A stretch of 64,000 bases of DNA. It comes from CAIKZJ01 sp041675325. Lineage in GTDB: Bacteria; Bacteroidota; Ignavibacteria; Tepidaquicellales; Tepidaquicellaceae. The notes under the pieces were generated by a model. The model was given only the letters and a program-made list of their open reading frames with translations. It ran no database searches and was not told the origin of the DNA. The stretch lies in assembly GCA_041675325.1 (NCBI GenBank), contig JBAYUG010000004.1, forward strand, positions 1 through 64,000. Reading direction: 5' to 3'. This document shows positions 27,585 through 36,341 of this stretch, piece after piece. Positions within the stretch are counted from its first letter, which is position 1. The number at the start of each line of letters is the position of its first letter. The position numbers were made by a program, and so were the translations under genes.

Positions 27585-28686
27585 TTACGCAGTGATTATG
27601 GCAGGAGGTATCGGCACCCGATTCTGGCCTAAGGGTACATCCAAGCTTCCAAAACAATATTTAAAAATAGAGAACGATCATAGTTCAATGATTCAGCAGA
27701 CGTTTAAACGTCTCGAATCTGTTGTATCACCCAAAAATATATTTGTTGTTACCAACACGGCTTATAAAGCGGTAACAAAGAAACATCTTCCTAAAATACC
27801 GGAGGAAAATATTATCTGTGAACCGTTCGGAAGAAACACGGCTCCGTGTATTGGTCTGACTTGTCTTTTCATAAAGCAGTTTAACACAAAGGCAAACGTG
27901 CTTGTTGTTCCGTCAGACCATATAATAACAGACGTGGAGGAGTTTCAAAGAGTTGTTAAATCAGGGCTGGCTTATACAAATGAAAATGGCGGTATTGTAA
28001 CGCTGGGAATAAATCCCTCAAAACCCGAAACAGGATACGGATATATTCAGTTTGATCAGGACGAGTATAAAGACGTAAACATCAAAATAGGCAGGAGCGA
28101 AGAGCTTACCGAAAGAGTCTATAAAGTAAGAACCTTTGCCGAGAAACCAAATCTTGATACTGCGAAAGCTTTCATTGAAAGCGGAGATTTTCTTTGGAAC
28201 AGCGGTATGTTTATTTTTCGTGTTGATACAATGCTTGTTGAGATTCAGCAGTCACTACCAGAGCTCCATTCTGCGCTGCTGAAGCTTGAGAAAAGCCTCA
28301 TGAAAAACGATTTTGCTAAAGTTCTCGAAAATGTTTATTCTCAGATAAAAGGTATATCAATCGACTACGGCGTTATGGAAAAGTCACAGGACGTTTATAC
28401 AATAAAAAGTAATTTTGACTGGAGCGATGTCGGGTCGTGGGACGAGATTTACAACTCAAACAAGAAAGATAAGGATGGAAATGTAAAGCAGGGAAGAACA
28501 GTTACTATCAATTCTAAAAACTGTTTGATTATTAATGACCAAAAAATATCAGCACTTGTCGGCGTAGAGGATTTGCTTGTTATTGATACAGATAACGGTC
28601 TGCTTATATGTAAGAGGACCGAATCTCAGAATGTTAAAGAAGTTGTTGATTACCTGAAGAGAAAAGGATTGGATCAATATTTATAA
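27577..28686 (+). CDS. manC: Mannose-1-phosphate guanylyltransferase
   Basis: Makes GDP-mannose from mannose-1-phosphate and GTP, for polysaccharide or glycoprotein sugars. The 369 residues begin with the nucleotidyltransferase signature MAGGIGTRFWPKGTSKLPKQ, followed by EPFGRNTAPCIG, VPSDH and the sugar-binding FAEKP and WNSGMF motifs. It is the GTP-type single-domain enzyme, lacking the C-terminal isomerase domain of ManC/AlgA fusions. It starts inside the 3' end of the acidic unknown. No other polysaccharide gene is adjacent. Confidence 0.93.
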   Translation: MNNYAVIMAGGIGTRFWPKGTSKLPKQYLKIENDHSSMIQQTFKRLESVVSPKNIFVVTNTAYKAVTKKHLPKIPEENIICEPFGRNTAPCIGLTCLFIKQFNTKANVLVVPSDHIITDVEEFQRVVKSGLAYTNENGGIVTLGINPSKPETGYGYIQFDQDEYKDVNIKIGRSEELTERVYKVRTFAEKPNLDTAKAFIESGDFLWNSGMFIFRVDTMLVEIQQSLPELHSALLKLEKSLMKNDFAKVLENVYSQIKGISIDYGVMEKSQDVYTIKSNFDWSDVGSWDEIYNSNKKDKDGNVKQGRTVTINSKNCLIINDQKISALVGVEDLLVIDTDNGLLICKRTESQNVKEVVDYLKRKGLDQYL

Positions 28687-28713
28687 TCAGTTTACAGAAA
28701 TAGTTTTTTGAAG

Positions 28714-28746
28714 ACACTTTGATAATTCACAAAGTGTTTTCCTTTT
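28714..28746. terminator. Terminator between manC and gdx
   Basis: ACACTTTG (28714-28721) and CAAAGTGT (28730-28737) form a stem followed by TTTCCTTTTT. It lies between convergent genes. Confidence 0.75.
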
Positions 28747-28755
28747 TCTGAGAAA

Positions 28756-29073
28756 CTAATTTGCAAATTTTAACCCTATTACTCCAATAATTATTAATCC
28801 TGCGGAAAAAATTCTTAAAAGATTTGTTGGGTCCTTAAAGAATATAATACCGATAATAAAAGTTCCTATTGCACCGATTCCAGTCCATACTGCATAAGCC
28901 GTTCCAATCGGTATGTCTTTTTGTGCAACCCAAAGAAAATACCCGCTTGCTGCCATTGAAATTGCTCCAATAACAATCCACAAAATACGGTTCTCTGTTA
29001 CTTGCGAAAGCTTGAAGCCAAGCGGCCAGCCCATTTCAAAAATTCCTGCTATTACTAAATAAATCCATGCCAT
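28756..29073 (-). CDS. gdx: Small multidrug resistance-family transporter, Gdx/SugE type
   Basis: 105 aa with four membrane helices, the size of an SMR dual-topology dimer subunit. The essential glutamate is in GIFEMGWPLGFK in helix 1. The AYAVWTGIGAIGT segment is typical of the guanidinium-exporter (Gdx/SugE) branch and not of EmrE. It probably exports guanidinium in exchange for protons. No guanidine riboswitch was recognised upstream. It is monocistronic. Confidence 0.85.
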   Translation of the reverse strand: MAWIYLVIAGIFEMGWPLGFKLSQVTENRILWIVIGAISMAASGYFLWVAQKDIPIGTAYAVWTGIGAIGTFIIGIIFFKDPTNLLRIFSAGLIIIGVIGLKFAN

Positions 29074-29231
29074 AAGTTTTTGGTTATTAAGTTTGAGTTA
29101 TTTATCAAAATAATGAATTCAACAAAATAATTAAACTAAGATAAATAAGTTATTACCGATTAGTCTGTGTATAATCATATATCTTGTATTTGTTTCCAAG
29201 CCTTGATAAATTTCAATAAAGGAGAATAACC

Positions 29232-29519
29232 ATGAAAAATTTAGATAGTGAAAAGCTTGTGACGGTTTTTAAAAGCGGCAACGAGGCACTTATTGCTCTT
29301 GCAAAATCAATGCTTGACGAAGCAGAAATTAAATATCTTGTGAAAAACGAGGGTATCCAGGATCTTTTTGGGATTGGGGTTTTTGGTACAGGATTTAATC
29401 CTCTTACGGGTCCGATACAGATACAAGTATTGCCCGGAGACGAAGCGACTGCAAAGGAAATACTGAAAGATGTTGAAGCAAGCGACGAGGCTTACGAAGA
29501 ACCCGAAGAAAACACTTAA
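29232..29519 (+). CDS. DUF2007-domain small protein
   Basis: 95 aa. The core (KLVTVFKSGNEALIALAKSMLDEAEI ... IQIQVLPGDEATAKEIL) matches the DUF2007 ferredoxin-like fold, sometimes called putative signal-transducing protein. The last ten residues are acidic. A good Shine-Dalgarno (AAAGGAG) precedes the ATG. It lies 18 bases before the flavoprotein at 29538 and probably shares its transcript. Function unknown. Confidence 0.78.
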   Translation: MKNLDSEKLVTVFKSGNEALIALAKSMLDEAEIKYLVKNEGIQDLFGIGVFGTGFNPLTGPIQIQVLPGDEATAKEILKDVEASDEAYEEPEENT

Positions 29520-29537
29520 GTTAGAAATTAATATAGA

Positions 29538-30743
29538 ATGAAAATTGGAATAATCGGCGGCGGTGCTGCAGGATTCTTTGCCGCTATTACTACCGCAGAG
29601 ACGAGCAAAGCCTCTATAACTATTCTTGAAAAGTCACCTAATGTACTTTCGAAAGTTCGTATATCAGGCGGAGGTAGATGCAATGTTACAAATGCAGTTT
29701 CAGATATAAAAGAGTTTATTAAATACTATCCTCGCGGCAGCAAAGAACTTATTTCAACCTTCTCGCGGTTTAGTAATCTTGATACAATAGAATGGTTCAG
29801 GAAAAGAGGAGTCTATTTAAAAACAGAAACAGACGGCAGGGTCTTTCCGGTATCAGATAATTCTCAGACGATAATAGATTTGTTCACAAGTCTGGCATCT
29901 AAGTGTAACATTAATGTAATTACAGGATTTGATGCGGCGAAAGTATCTTTTAGCAATGGTCTTTTTACTGTTAAAGACAGAAGAGAAAACACGCTATCTT
30001 TTAATAAACTGCTTGTATCTGCCGGTGGATTTTCAACTCTTGATAAATACAACTGGTTAATAAACCTTGGACACAATATTATAACACCCGTTCCGTCACT
30101 ATTTACTTTTAATTGTAAAGACACTCTTCTTAGTGGATTACAGGGTATAGCCGTTGAGGATGTCATGGTAAAAGTTAGTGATACAAAACTTTCTTCGCAG
30201 GGTGATATTCTGATAACGCATTGGGGATTAAGCGGACCTTCTATACTTAAGCTATCTGCTTTTGGAGCCCGGGTACTTAACGAAATGAATTACAAATTTA
30301 CTCTCGTGATTTGCTGGACAAAGATTGATGTTCACAAAGAAACAGAGGGGGCACAAAAGAACAGCCCTTTAAAACAGATTATAAAACATCCTTTCAGAAA
30401 CATACCTATCAGGTTATGGGAATCGTTAATTATTAATTCGGGTGTCAATCACGAAAAACGATTTAACGAGCTATCAAAAAAGGATGTTGAGGCAATTAAT
30501 AATATTCTTACACATTCACAACTCAGTATAAACGGCAAGAGCACTTTTAAGGAAGAGTTTGTAACAGCAGGGGGAGTTTCTTTGAAGGAAGTAGATTTCA
30601 GGACAATGGAAAGCAAGATAGTACCGGGGCTTTATTTTGCTGGTGAATTACTCGATATAGATGGTGTGACAGGAGGCTTTAACTTTCAGTCGGCATGGTC
30701 AACAGCATATATAGCGGGACAGAGCATGGCAAATCAGGTTTAA
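29538..30743 (+). CDS. HI0933/YhiN-family FAD-dependent oxidoreductase
   Basis: 401 aa flavoprotein. The N terminus has the FAD Rossmann motif IGIIGGGAAGFFAA, then the family marker KVRISGGGRCNVTN. A C-terminal GLYFAGELLDIDGVTGGFNFQ closes the FAD site, as in the HI0933 family (also annotated aminoacetone oxidase). The biological substrate of the family is not settled. It follows the DUF2007 gene on the same strand. Confidence 0.88.
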   Translation: MKIGIIGGGAAGFFAAITTAETSKASITILEKSPNVLSKVRISGGGRCNVTNAVSDIKEFIKYYPRGSKELISTFSRFSNLDTIEWFRKRGVYLKTETDGRVFPVSDNSQTIIDLFTSLASKCNINVITGFDAAKVSFSNGLFTVKDRRENTLSFNKLLVSAGGFSTLDKYNWLINLGHNIITPVPSLFTFNCKDTLLSGLQGIAVEDVMVKVSDTKLSSQGDILITHWGLSGPSILKLSAFGARVLNEMNYKFTLVICWTKIDVHKETEGAQKNSPLKQIIKHPFRNIPIRLWESLIINSGVNHEKRFNELSKKDVEAINNILTHSQLSINGKSTFKEEFVTAGGVSLKEVDFRTMESKIVPGLYFAGELLDIDGVTGGFNFQSAWSTAYIAGQSMANQV

Positions 30744-30836
30744 CCTCTTATCTTTGTCGAGTTTGTTTATCATAGATTTTACTTTTGTATATAGTTAATT
30801 TGTTGCACTTCAAAATTAAACAATAGCATTTCAGAG

Positions 30837-31379
30837 ATGATAATACTTGTAGATATGGATGACGTCATTGCAGATTTTGACGGCGGTTTTTTGATTAAGT
30901 GGCGGGAAAAATTTCCGGGCGAGTTTTTTATACCAATGAACGAAAGGCAGAAGTTTTACATGCGCGATGAATATCCGCCCGAACTGCTTGATAGAGTGAC
31001 AGAGTTGTTTACTGAAAAAGGATTTGTTGCAAACCTTCCTGAAATAGAAGGGGGAGTTGACGCCATCAGAAAGATAAAAGAAAAGGGGCACGAAGTATTT
31101 ATCTGCTCAAGCCCTATGAGACAATATAAGAACTGTGTTGCAGAGAAATATGAGTGGATTGAAAAGCATCTTGGACAGGAATGGACAATGAAGCTTGTGC
31201 TTACGAGAGATAAGACACTTGTTCGCGGAGACTTATTGATAGATGATAAGCCCGAGGTAACGGGTGCTGCAAAACCCGCTTGGGAACACATCATTTTTGA
31301 TAAGAGTTATAATTCACACATAAAGAATCAGAGAAGAATAAACTGGAATAACTGGCAGGAAGTTTTAAAAGAAGTATAA
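30837..31379 (+). CDS. 5'(3')-deoxyribonucleotidase (HAD, NT5C type)
   Basis: 180 aa HAD phosphatase. Motif I is VDMDDVIADFDG near the N terminus, with nucleophile and acid aspartates; motif II is the serine in ICSSP; the motif III/IV region is GDLLIDDKPE. The arrangement and size match C-type 5'-nucleotidases, which dephosphorylate deoxynucleoside monophosphates in the cytoplasm. It lies 38 bases before tex and may share its transcript. Confidence 0.87.
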   Translation: MIILVDMDDVIADFDGGFLIKWREKFPGEFFIPMNERQKFYMRDEYPPELLDRVTELFTEKGFVANLPEIEGGVDAIRKIKEKGHEVFICSSPMRQYKNCVAEKYEWIEKHLGQEWTMKLVLTRDKTLVRGDLLIDDKPEVTGAAKPAWEHIIFDKSYNSHIKNQRRINWNNWQEVLKEV

Positions 31380-31417
31380 CACATTATTTAAGAACATAAA
31401 GATTACAGGACATTTAA

Positions 31418-33664
31418 ATGGATTTAAAGTACGCACCGAAGATAGCACAAGAGCTTAACTTAAAACTAAATCAGGTAGAGAACACTGCAAAGCTTCTAAT
31501 GGAAGATGCTACTATACCTTTTATATCACGTTACAGAAAAGAACTTACGGGAAGCCTTGATGAGGTTGAGGTTACAGCAATAAGGGACAGATTGAATCAG
31601 CTTGAAGAGCTTGATAAGAGACGCGAAGCAATATTAAAATCACTTACAGAAAGAGATCTGCTGACGGAAGAACTCAAAGAGAAGATTGATGCAGCAGAAA
31701 CAATGACAGAGCTGGAAGACATCTATCTTCCTTACAAACCAAAGAAACGCACTCGTGCTACAATAGCAAAAGAGAAGGGTCTTGAACCTCTTGCATTGAC
31801 AATATTTGAACAGGGGAGTTTTAATTTATTGGCGGAAGCGCATAAGTATATTGATGCTGAAAAGGGTGTAAACACTGAAGAGGAGGCGCTTGCTGGGGCA
31901 CGGGATATAATTGCCGAAATGGTTTCGGAAGACAAGACTTCAAGAGAAAAGATGAGAGAGCTGTTCACAAAGAAGGCAGTTATATATTCAAAGGTTGCAA
32001 AAGGAAAAGACGAAGAAGGAATTAAGTATAAAGACTATTATGAATGGAAAGAACTCGCATCTGATTCCCCGTCTCACAGAATCCTCGCAATGTTCAGGGG
32101 CGAGAACGAAGACTTTCTTCGCTTAGAAGTAATTCCTGAAGAAGCAGAAGCAATTGAAATACTCGAGAGAAATTTTATAAAAGCGGATAACGAAGCATCC
32201 GTACAGATGAAAATAGCAGTAACGGACAGCTACAAAAGACTTTTGTCGCCTTCTATGGAGTCAGAATTCAGAGCATCATTAAAATCAAAAGCAGATACAG
32301 AGGCAATAAAAGTATTTGCAGAAAATCTTTATCAGTTGCTAATGGCTGCTCCGCTTGGAGAAAAAGCCGTTCTTGCATTAGACCCGGGTTTCAGAACAGG
32401 TTGTAAAGTTGTTTGCCTGAACAGACAGGGAAAGCTTCTTCACAATGATACTATCTATCCTCACACAGGGGAAGCGAAAACAATTGAAGCAGGAAAGAAA
32501 ATTCTTGAATTGTTAAAAGCGTTCGGCTCTGAAGTCATTGCAATTGGCAACGGCACAGCGGGACGTGAGACAGAAGATTTTGTAAAGAGAGTTATAGGAA
32601 GTTCGGATGACGATAAGATAAAAAACCTGCAAGTAATAATGGTAAACGAAAGCGGGGCTTCGATATATTCTGCCTCTGAAGTTGCCCGTGATGAATTTCC
32701 TGATTACGATGTAACAGTAAGGGGCAGCGTTTCTATAGGAAGAAGGCTTGTTGACCCGCTTGCAGAGCTTGTTAAGATTGACCCGAAGGCTATTGGAGTA
32801 GGACAGTATCAGCATGATGTAAATCAGACACAGCTAAAACAGAAGCTCGATGATGTTGTGGAAAGTTGCGTTAATAAAGTCGGCGTTGAAGTAAACACCG
32901 CGAGTAAGCAATTACTCACTTATGTTTCGGGTGTGGGACCAAAGATGGCTGCCTCGATTGTAGAATACAGAAATAACAACGGACCCTTTTCTTCGCGTGA
33001 TGAGCTTAGAAATATTCCGCGCCTTAAAGGTAAGACCTTTGAACAGGCAGCAGGTTTTTTAAGAATCAGAAACGGTGAAAACCCTCTTGATTCAAGTGCA
33101 GTGCACCCTGAGAGCTATCACGTGGTTGAAAAAATGGCTGAAGACCTTGGGTGCACGATAAAAGATTTAATGATTAACCCCAAGAATCAGGAAAAGATAG
33201 ATATAAATAAGTATATAACAGATACTATAGGATTGCCGACCCTTGAAGATATAAGAGCAGAACTTAAAAAACCGGGACGTGACCCAAGAGAGAAATTCGA
33301 AGTATTTGAATTTATGAAGGGTGTTAATAAAATAGAAGACCTTGCAATAGGAATGAGACTTCCGGGAATAGTAACAAACGTAACGAACTTCGGAGCGTTT
33401 GTGGATATAGGCGTTCATCAGGACGGGCTTGTTCACATCAGCGAGATAGCAGACGGGTATATAAAGACTCCTGCGGATGTTCTTAAAGTTCATCAGAAAG
33501 TAACTGTTAAAGTTCTTGAAGTCGATACTGCGCGAAAGAGGATATCACTTTCAATGAGGCTTGGGGAAGTAGCAAAACCACAACCAAAGAAACCAAAGAA
33601 AGCTACGAAAGAAGATCTCGACAACAAGCTCAAAATGCTGATTGATAAATTCGGCAAAAAGTAA
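31418..33664 (+). CDS. tex: Tex-family S1 RNA-binding transcription accessory protein
   Basis: 748 aa with the complete Tex architecture: helical N domain (1-190), YqgF RNase H-like fold (about 330-440, starting LALDPGFRTGCK), helix-hairpin-helix segment (500-560, VSGVGPKMAASIVEYR), and C-terminal S1 RNA-binding domain (650-720, GIVTNVTNFGAFVDIGVHQDGLVHIS). Tex binds nucleic acid and affects transcription. The end is Lys-rich. One base separates its stop from the MmcQ-type gene. Confidence 0.95.
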   Translation: MDLKYAPKIAQELNLKLNQVENTAKLLMEDATIPFISRYRKELTGSLDEVEVTAIRDRLNQLEELDKRREAILKSLTERDLLTEELKEKIDAAETMTELEDIYLPYKPKKRTRATIAKEKGLEPLALTIFEQGSFNLLAEAHKYIDAEKGVNTEEEALAGARDIIAEMVSEDKTSREKMRELFTKKAVIYSKVAKGKDEEGIKYKDYYEWKELASDSPSHRILAMFRGENEDFLRLEVIPEEAEAIEILERNFIKADNEASVQMKIAVTDSYKRLLSPSMESEFRASLKSKADTEAIKVFAENLYQLLMAAPLGEKAVLALDPGFRTGCKVVCLNRQGKLLHNDTIYPHTGEAKTIEAGKKILELLKAFGSEVIAIGNGTAGRETEDFVKRVIGSSDDDKIKNLQVIMVNESGASIYSASEVARDEFPDYDVTVRGSVSIGRRLVDPLAELVKIDPKAIGVGQYQHDVNQTQLKQKLDDVVESCVNKVGVEVNTASKQLLTYVSGVGPKMAASIVEYRNNNGPFSSRDELRNIPRLKGKTFEQAAGFLRIRNGENPLDSSAVHPESYHVVEKMAEDLGCTIKDLMINPKNQEKIDINKYITDTIGLPTLEDIRAELKKPGRDPREKFEVFEFMKGVNKIEDLAIGMRLPGIVTNVTNFGAFVDIGVHQDGLVHISEIADGYIKTPADVLKVHQKVTVKVLEVDTARKRISLSMRLGEVAKPQPKKPKKATKEDLDNKLKMLIDKFGKK

Positions 33665-33665
33665 A

Positions 33666-34019
33666 ATGAACTTTGACACATTAAGAGAGTATGCATTAAA
33701 GAAGAAACACGTCACCGAATCGCAACCGTTCGGCGATGATGTTCTTGTTTTTAAAGTGATGGACAAGATATTTATGATGATGGATTTCGAGCATCCAACA
33801 AACGTGAACCTTAAATGCGACCCCGAGCTTGCGGTTGAATTAAGAGAAAGATATAATGCCGTGCTTCCCGGACATCACATGAATAAAACCCACTGGAACA
33901 CGGTCGTTTTAGATAATACAATTCCCCCGAAAAAAATTCTAAAAATGATTGACAATTCTTACGACCTTATCGTTAAGGCGTTTCCAAAAAGCAAGAGAGA
34001 GAAATACCTCGGCAAGTAG
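33666..34019 (+). CDS. MmcQ/YjbR-family protein
   Basis: 117 aa with the CyaY-like fold of the MmcQ/YjbR family: LREYALKKKHVTESQPFGDDVLVFKV at the start, then KCDPELAVELRERY, and the HMNKTHWNTV motif. Family members are predicted DNA-binding by similarity to MotA-like proteins; function is unsettled. The ATG at 33666, one base after the tex stop, is preferred over an in-frame ATG at 33642 that lies inside tex. Confidence 0.85.
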   Translation: MNFDTLREYALKKKHVTESQPFGDDVLVFKVMDKIFMMMDFEHPTNVNLKCDPELAVELRERYNAVLPGHHMNKTHWNTVVLDNTIPPKKILKMIDNSYDLIVKAFPKSKREKYLGK

Positions 34020-34081
34020 TTTTTTCTCCCGAATTCAGCATTTTAAAAGTTAAAAATGGAATATAATTCTGCTGAATTAGT

Positions 34082-34114
34082 ACTGTATTAGCACAGTATT
34101 AGCACAGTATTAGA
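34082..34114. repeat. Three tandem copies of an 11-bp unit
   Basis: ACTGTATTAGC is followed by two ACAGTATTAG-based copies without gaps. It is in the 338-base gene-free spacer 34020-34357. An inverted repeat, AATTCAGCA (34032-34040) and TGCTGAATT (34070-34078), precedes it. Confidence 0.7.
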
Positions 34115-34204
34115 TATTGTTTAGTATATGTAAAAACAGCAATATAAATATAATAAGTTTTTTAGGGTGAAAAGAGAACTAGAAGGCTGAATAAACAAAA
34201 TAAT

Positions 34205-34250
34205 GGAACACAGATTCACACGGATTAAGCGGATGAACGCGGATAAAAAA
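34205..34250 (-). repeat. Inverted copy of the dispersed ATCCGTGT repeat family
   Basis: Read on the minus strand: TTTTTATCCGCGTTCATCCG followed by CTTAATCCGTGTGAATCTGTG. It is the only minus-orientation copy I found; others lie at 11995, 18361, 46711, 46809 and 48853-49148. Confidence 0.55.
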
Positions 34251-34357
34251 TATTGCATTTGATGTTTTTGTACAGAAGAAGAGCACACACAGAAAGAGCG
34301 AATTGTTTTTATATAAAACATGAACTAATACTATACTGCATGGAGTTATATAAATAT

Positions 34358-34957
34358 ATGTTCAGAAAGGCACTATTAATAGCGATTGCATTTATAGCCA
34401 TAATTAGTTCTGATTCTTTATCACAGGAGAAGGGATATGATTTTGCGCTGCGGAAAGGCACCAAATATTTAAACTGGGGCTTGGTGCAGCTAATTCCATC
34501 GCCGTATTTTGATAACGATGCGAATGCGGATAATGCGCGGATACAGTTTGGTTTCAGATGGCAGTTTATACCCATAAATTTTTCATTTCGTGCGAACAGG
34601 TTTGTTTCGCCTGTACAGTTTTTTATGATAAATCCTGTAAGAAGATTTTCGGGTTCTGTTGAGTTGTTTGTTCAGCCCGAGGTTGTAACATCGTCATACA
34701 AATATTCGGGGTTTAACAGTTTCGGAGTTGGTACGGGCGCAAGAGTTTTAATTCCAATTCAGGAGATGGGCGAGAACATAGCCGCATCTTTGGGCGCAAA
34801 ATACACGTTCAGGAAGAATGACATCACAGGTGAGAGCGGTTACCCGGGAATTGAAGCGGGAGTGTATTTTCTTGGCGGTATGGTCGGGGCGCAGTTTGTA
34901 AAGAACCTTCACAAAAACAATGAGTATTCATTCGGGTTATACATAAAATATTTTTAA
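34358..34957 (+). CDS. Predicted outer-membrane beta-barrel protein
   Basis: 199 aa with a signal peptide (MFRKALLIAIAFIAIISSDSLSQ). The mature part is made of alternating aromatic/hydrophobic strands with Gly turns and ends in an aromatic residue (YIKYF), as in outer-membrane beta-barrels. The start at 34358 has a GGAG 12 bases upstream; in-frame ATGs at 34340 and 34253 give longer, less typical N termini. The stop and the next gene's ATG share one base, so it is coupled to the metallo-hydrolase lipoprotein. Function unknown. Confidence 0.65.
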   Translation: MFRKALLIAIAFIAIISSDSLSQEKGYDFALRKGTKYLNWGLVQLIPSPYFDNDANADNARIQFGFRWQFIPINFSFRANRFVSPVQFFMINPVRRFSGSVELFVQPEVVTSSYKYSGFNSFGVGTGARVLIPIQEMGENIAASLGAKYTFRKNDITGESGYPGIEAGVYFLGGMVGAQFVKNLHKNNEYSFGLYIKYF

Positions 34958-35952
34958 TGAAAAAGATTCTATACATATTAATATTATTTCTTTCTTTCTA
35001 TGCTGCCGGCTGCTGGCCTGCAAGGCTTCTGGTTTACAATATAGGTGAATCAATTACAGGCGAGCCGGAAAAAATTAAAAAGTTCAGCAACCCTGTTCAT
35101 GACAGCGTAAAGGTGTCGGTGCTTATGATAGGGCATTCGGCAACGCTTGTACAGATTTATGACAAGGTAATAATGTTCGACCCGTTTTTCAATAAACGAT
35201 TCGGCGGAATACTTATGAGACGCACAGAGCCGGGACTGAATGTTGACAGCCTTAAACAGCTTGATGTAATCTTTGTTTCGCATTCTCACATGGACCATCT
35301 GAGCTATTCTTCTTTAGATATATTAACTGAAAAATTTCCGAACACAAAACTTGTTTTTCCGGAAGGCGTAGAAAACTATCTGCCTGATTATCATGTAAGC
35401 ATAATAAGGGTAAACAAAGCAGACGCAAGGTTTAAAAATTTTATCGGCAGACCTGTATATATTTCGGGCATGAAGGTAACACCTGTCTTTGCGTATCATA
35501 GCGGCGGGCGTTACGGCTTTGATACTTACACATGGCGAGAGGAAGGCGCGACAGGATTTATTATTGAATATAAAGACGTTACTTTTTATTATGCGGGGGA
35601 TACAGGTTACCACGATACAGCATTCAAGCAAATAGGAGAAAAGTTTGATATAGGGGTTTCGCTTATTCCAATCGGACCCTGCCGGAACTGCGACTCTACG
35701 GGGTTTTGGCACCATACATCATCTATTGAAGCACTTGAACTTTTTAAAGATATTAAGGCGGACTACATGATACCTGTTCACTATGGAACGGTAAAGTATT
35801 TTACGGATGAGAACAGACCCTTGCAAGTTTTAAACGAACTGGTTGATTCATTAACTGCTTACAAACCATATAAAGAAAAGATTGTTGCTTTAAAACCCGG
35901 TGAACAGAAAGTATGGAAACAAACAGGGGTTACCATAAAGGAAACACAATAA
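34957..35952 (+). CDS. MBL-fold metallo-hydrolase lipoprotein
   Basis: 331 aa. Lipoprotein signal with lipobox AAGC19. The metallo-beta-lactamase motif HSHMDH is at 109-114; other metal ligands are in YYAGDTGYH and in the C-terminal PVHYGT. The order resembles NAPE-PLD/UlaG-type hydrolases, which cut phosphodiester or lactone bonds. A GPCRNCDSTGFWH segment contains an extra cysteine pair. It is coupled to the barrel protein upstream by a one-base overlap. The substrate is unknown. Confidence 0.85.
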   Translation: MKKILYILILFLSFYAAGCWPARLLVYNIGESITGEPEKIKKFSNPVHDSVKVSVLMIGHSATLVQIYDKVIMFDPFFNKRFGGILMRRTEPGLNVDSLKQLDVIFVSHSHMDHLSYSSLDILTEKFPNTKLVFPEGVENYLPDYHVSIIRVNKADARFKNFIGRPVYISGMKVTPVFAYHSGGRYGFDTYTWREEGATGFIIEYKDVTFYYAGDTGYHDTAFKQIGEKFDIGVSLIPIGPCRNCDSTGFWHHTSSIEALELFKDIKADYMIPVHYGTVKYFTDENRPLQVLNELVDSLTAYKPYKEKIVALKPGEQKVWKQTGVTIKETQ

Positions 35953-35965
35953 CCCCCTGAAATTT

Positions 35966-36325
35966 TTAGAACGGCATGTCTTCGCTGTTGGCGGCGAATT
36001 CGTCGGGCGGCTCGTTTGGACTGCCTGCGCTGCGACCGGAGCCTCCTTCATCCACAGGTTCAATCTTCCATGCAACGAGTGAATTAAAATAAACAGATTT
36101 TCCTTCCGGATTAACCCATTCCCTACCGTTAAGATTAAATGCTACTTTTACGATGTCTCCTTCAGCAAACTTTTCAATCAGCGAGCATCTGTCTTTAAGT
36201 AGCTGAAACGTGATGTACTGCGGGAACTGGCCTGTTTCGTCCGCAAGAACAAACTCTCTTTTTGTGAAGTTATTTTTGAATTCCTGTATAGGAAATACTT
36301 TGTGTATCTTGCCTGTAAAGTCCAT
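35966..36325 (-). CDS. DUF3127 OB-fold protein
   Basis: 119 aa. The N-terminal ~85 residues match DUF3127, a Bacteroidota family with an OB-like beta barrel (FTGKIHKVFPIQEFKNNFTKREF ... LNGREWVNPEGK). The C-terminal tail is Gly/Ser/Pro-rich and ends EDMPF, closely like the acidic DDIPF tail of single-stranded DNA-binding protein SSB. A nucleic-acid-binding role with SSB-like partner docking is a reasonable guess. It is 16 bases downstream of tnaA on the same strand. Confidence 0.8.
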   Translation of the reverse strand: MDFTGKIHKVFPIQEFKNNFTKREFVLADETGQFPQYITFQLLKDRCSLIEKFAEGDIVKVAFNLNGREWVNPEGKSVYFNSLVAWKIEPVDEGGSGRSAGSPNEPPDEFAANSEDMPF

Positions 36326-36341
36326 TACTATTATTTTAAGT

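Noticed and set aside
29074..29231. Guanidine riboswitch upstream of gdx
   Set aside because: I looked for the ykkC and mini-ykkC motifs in the leader and found no convincing match.
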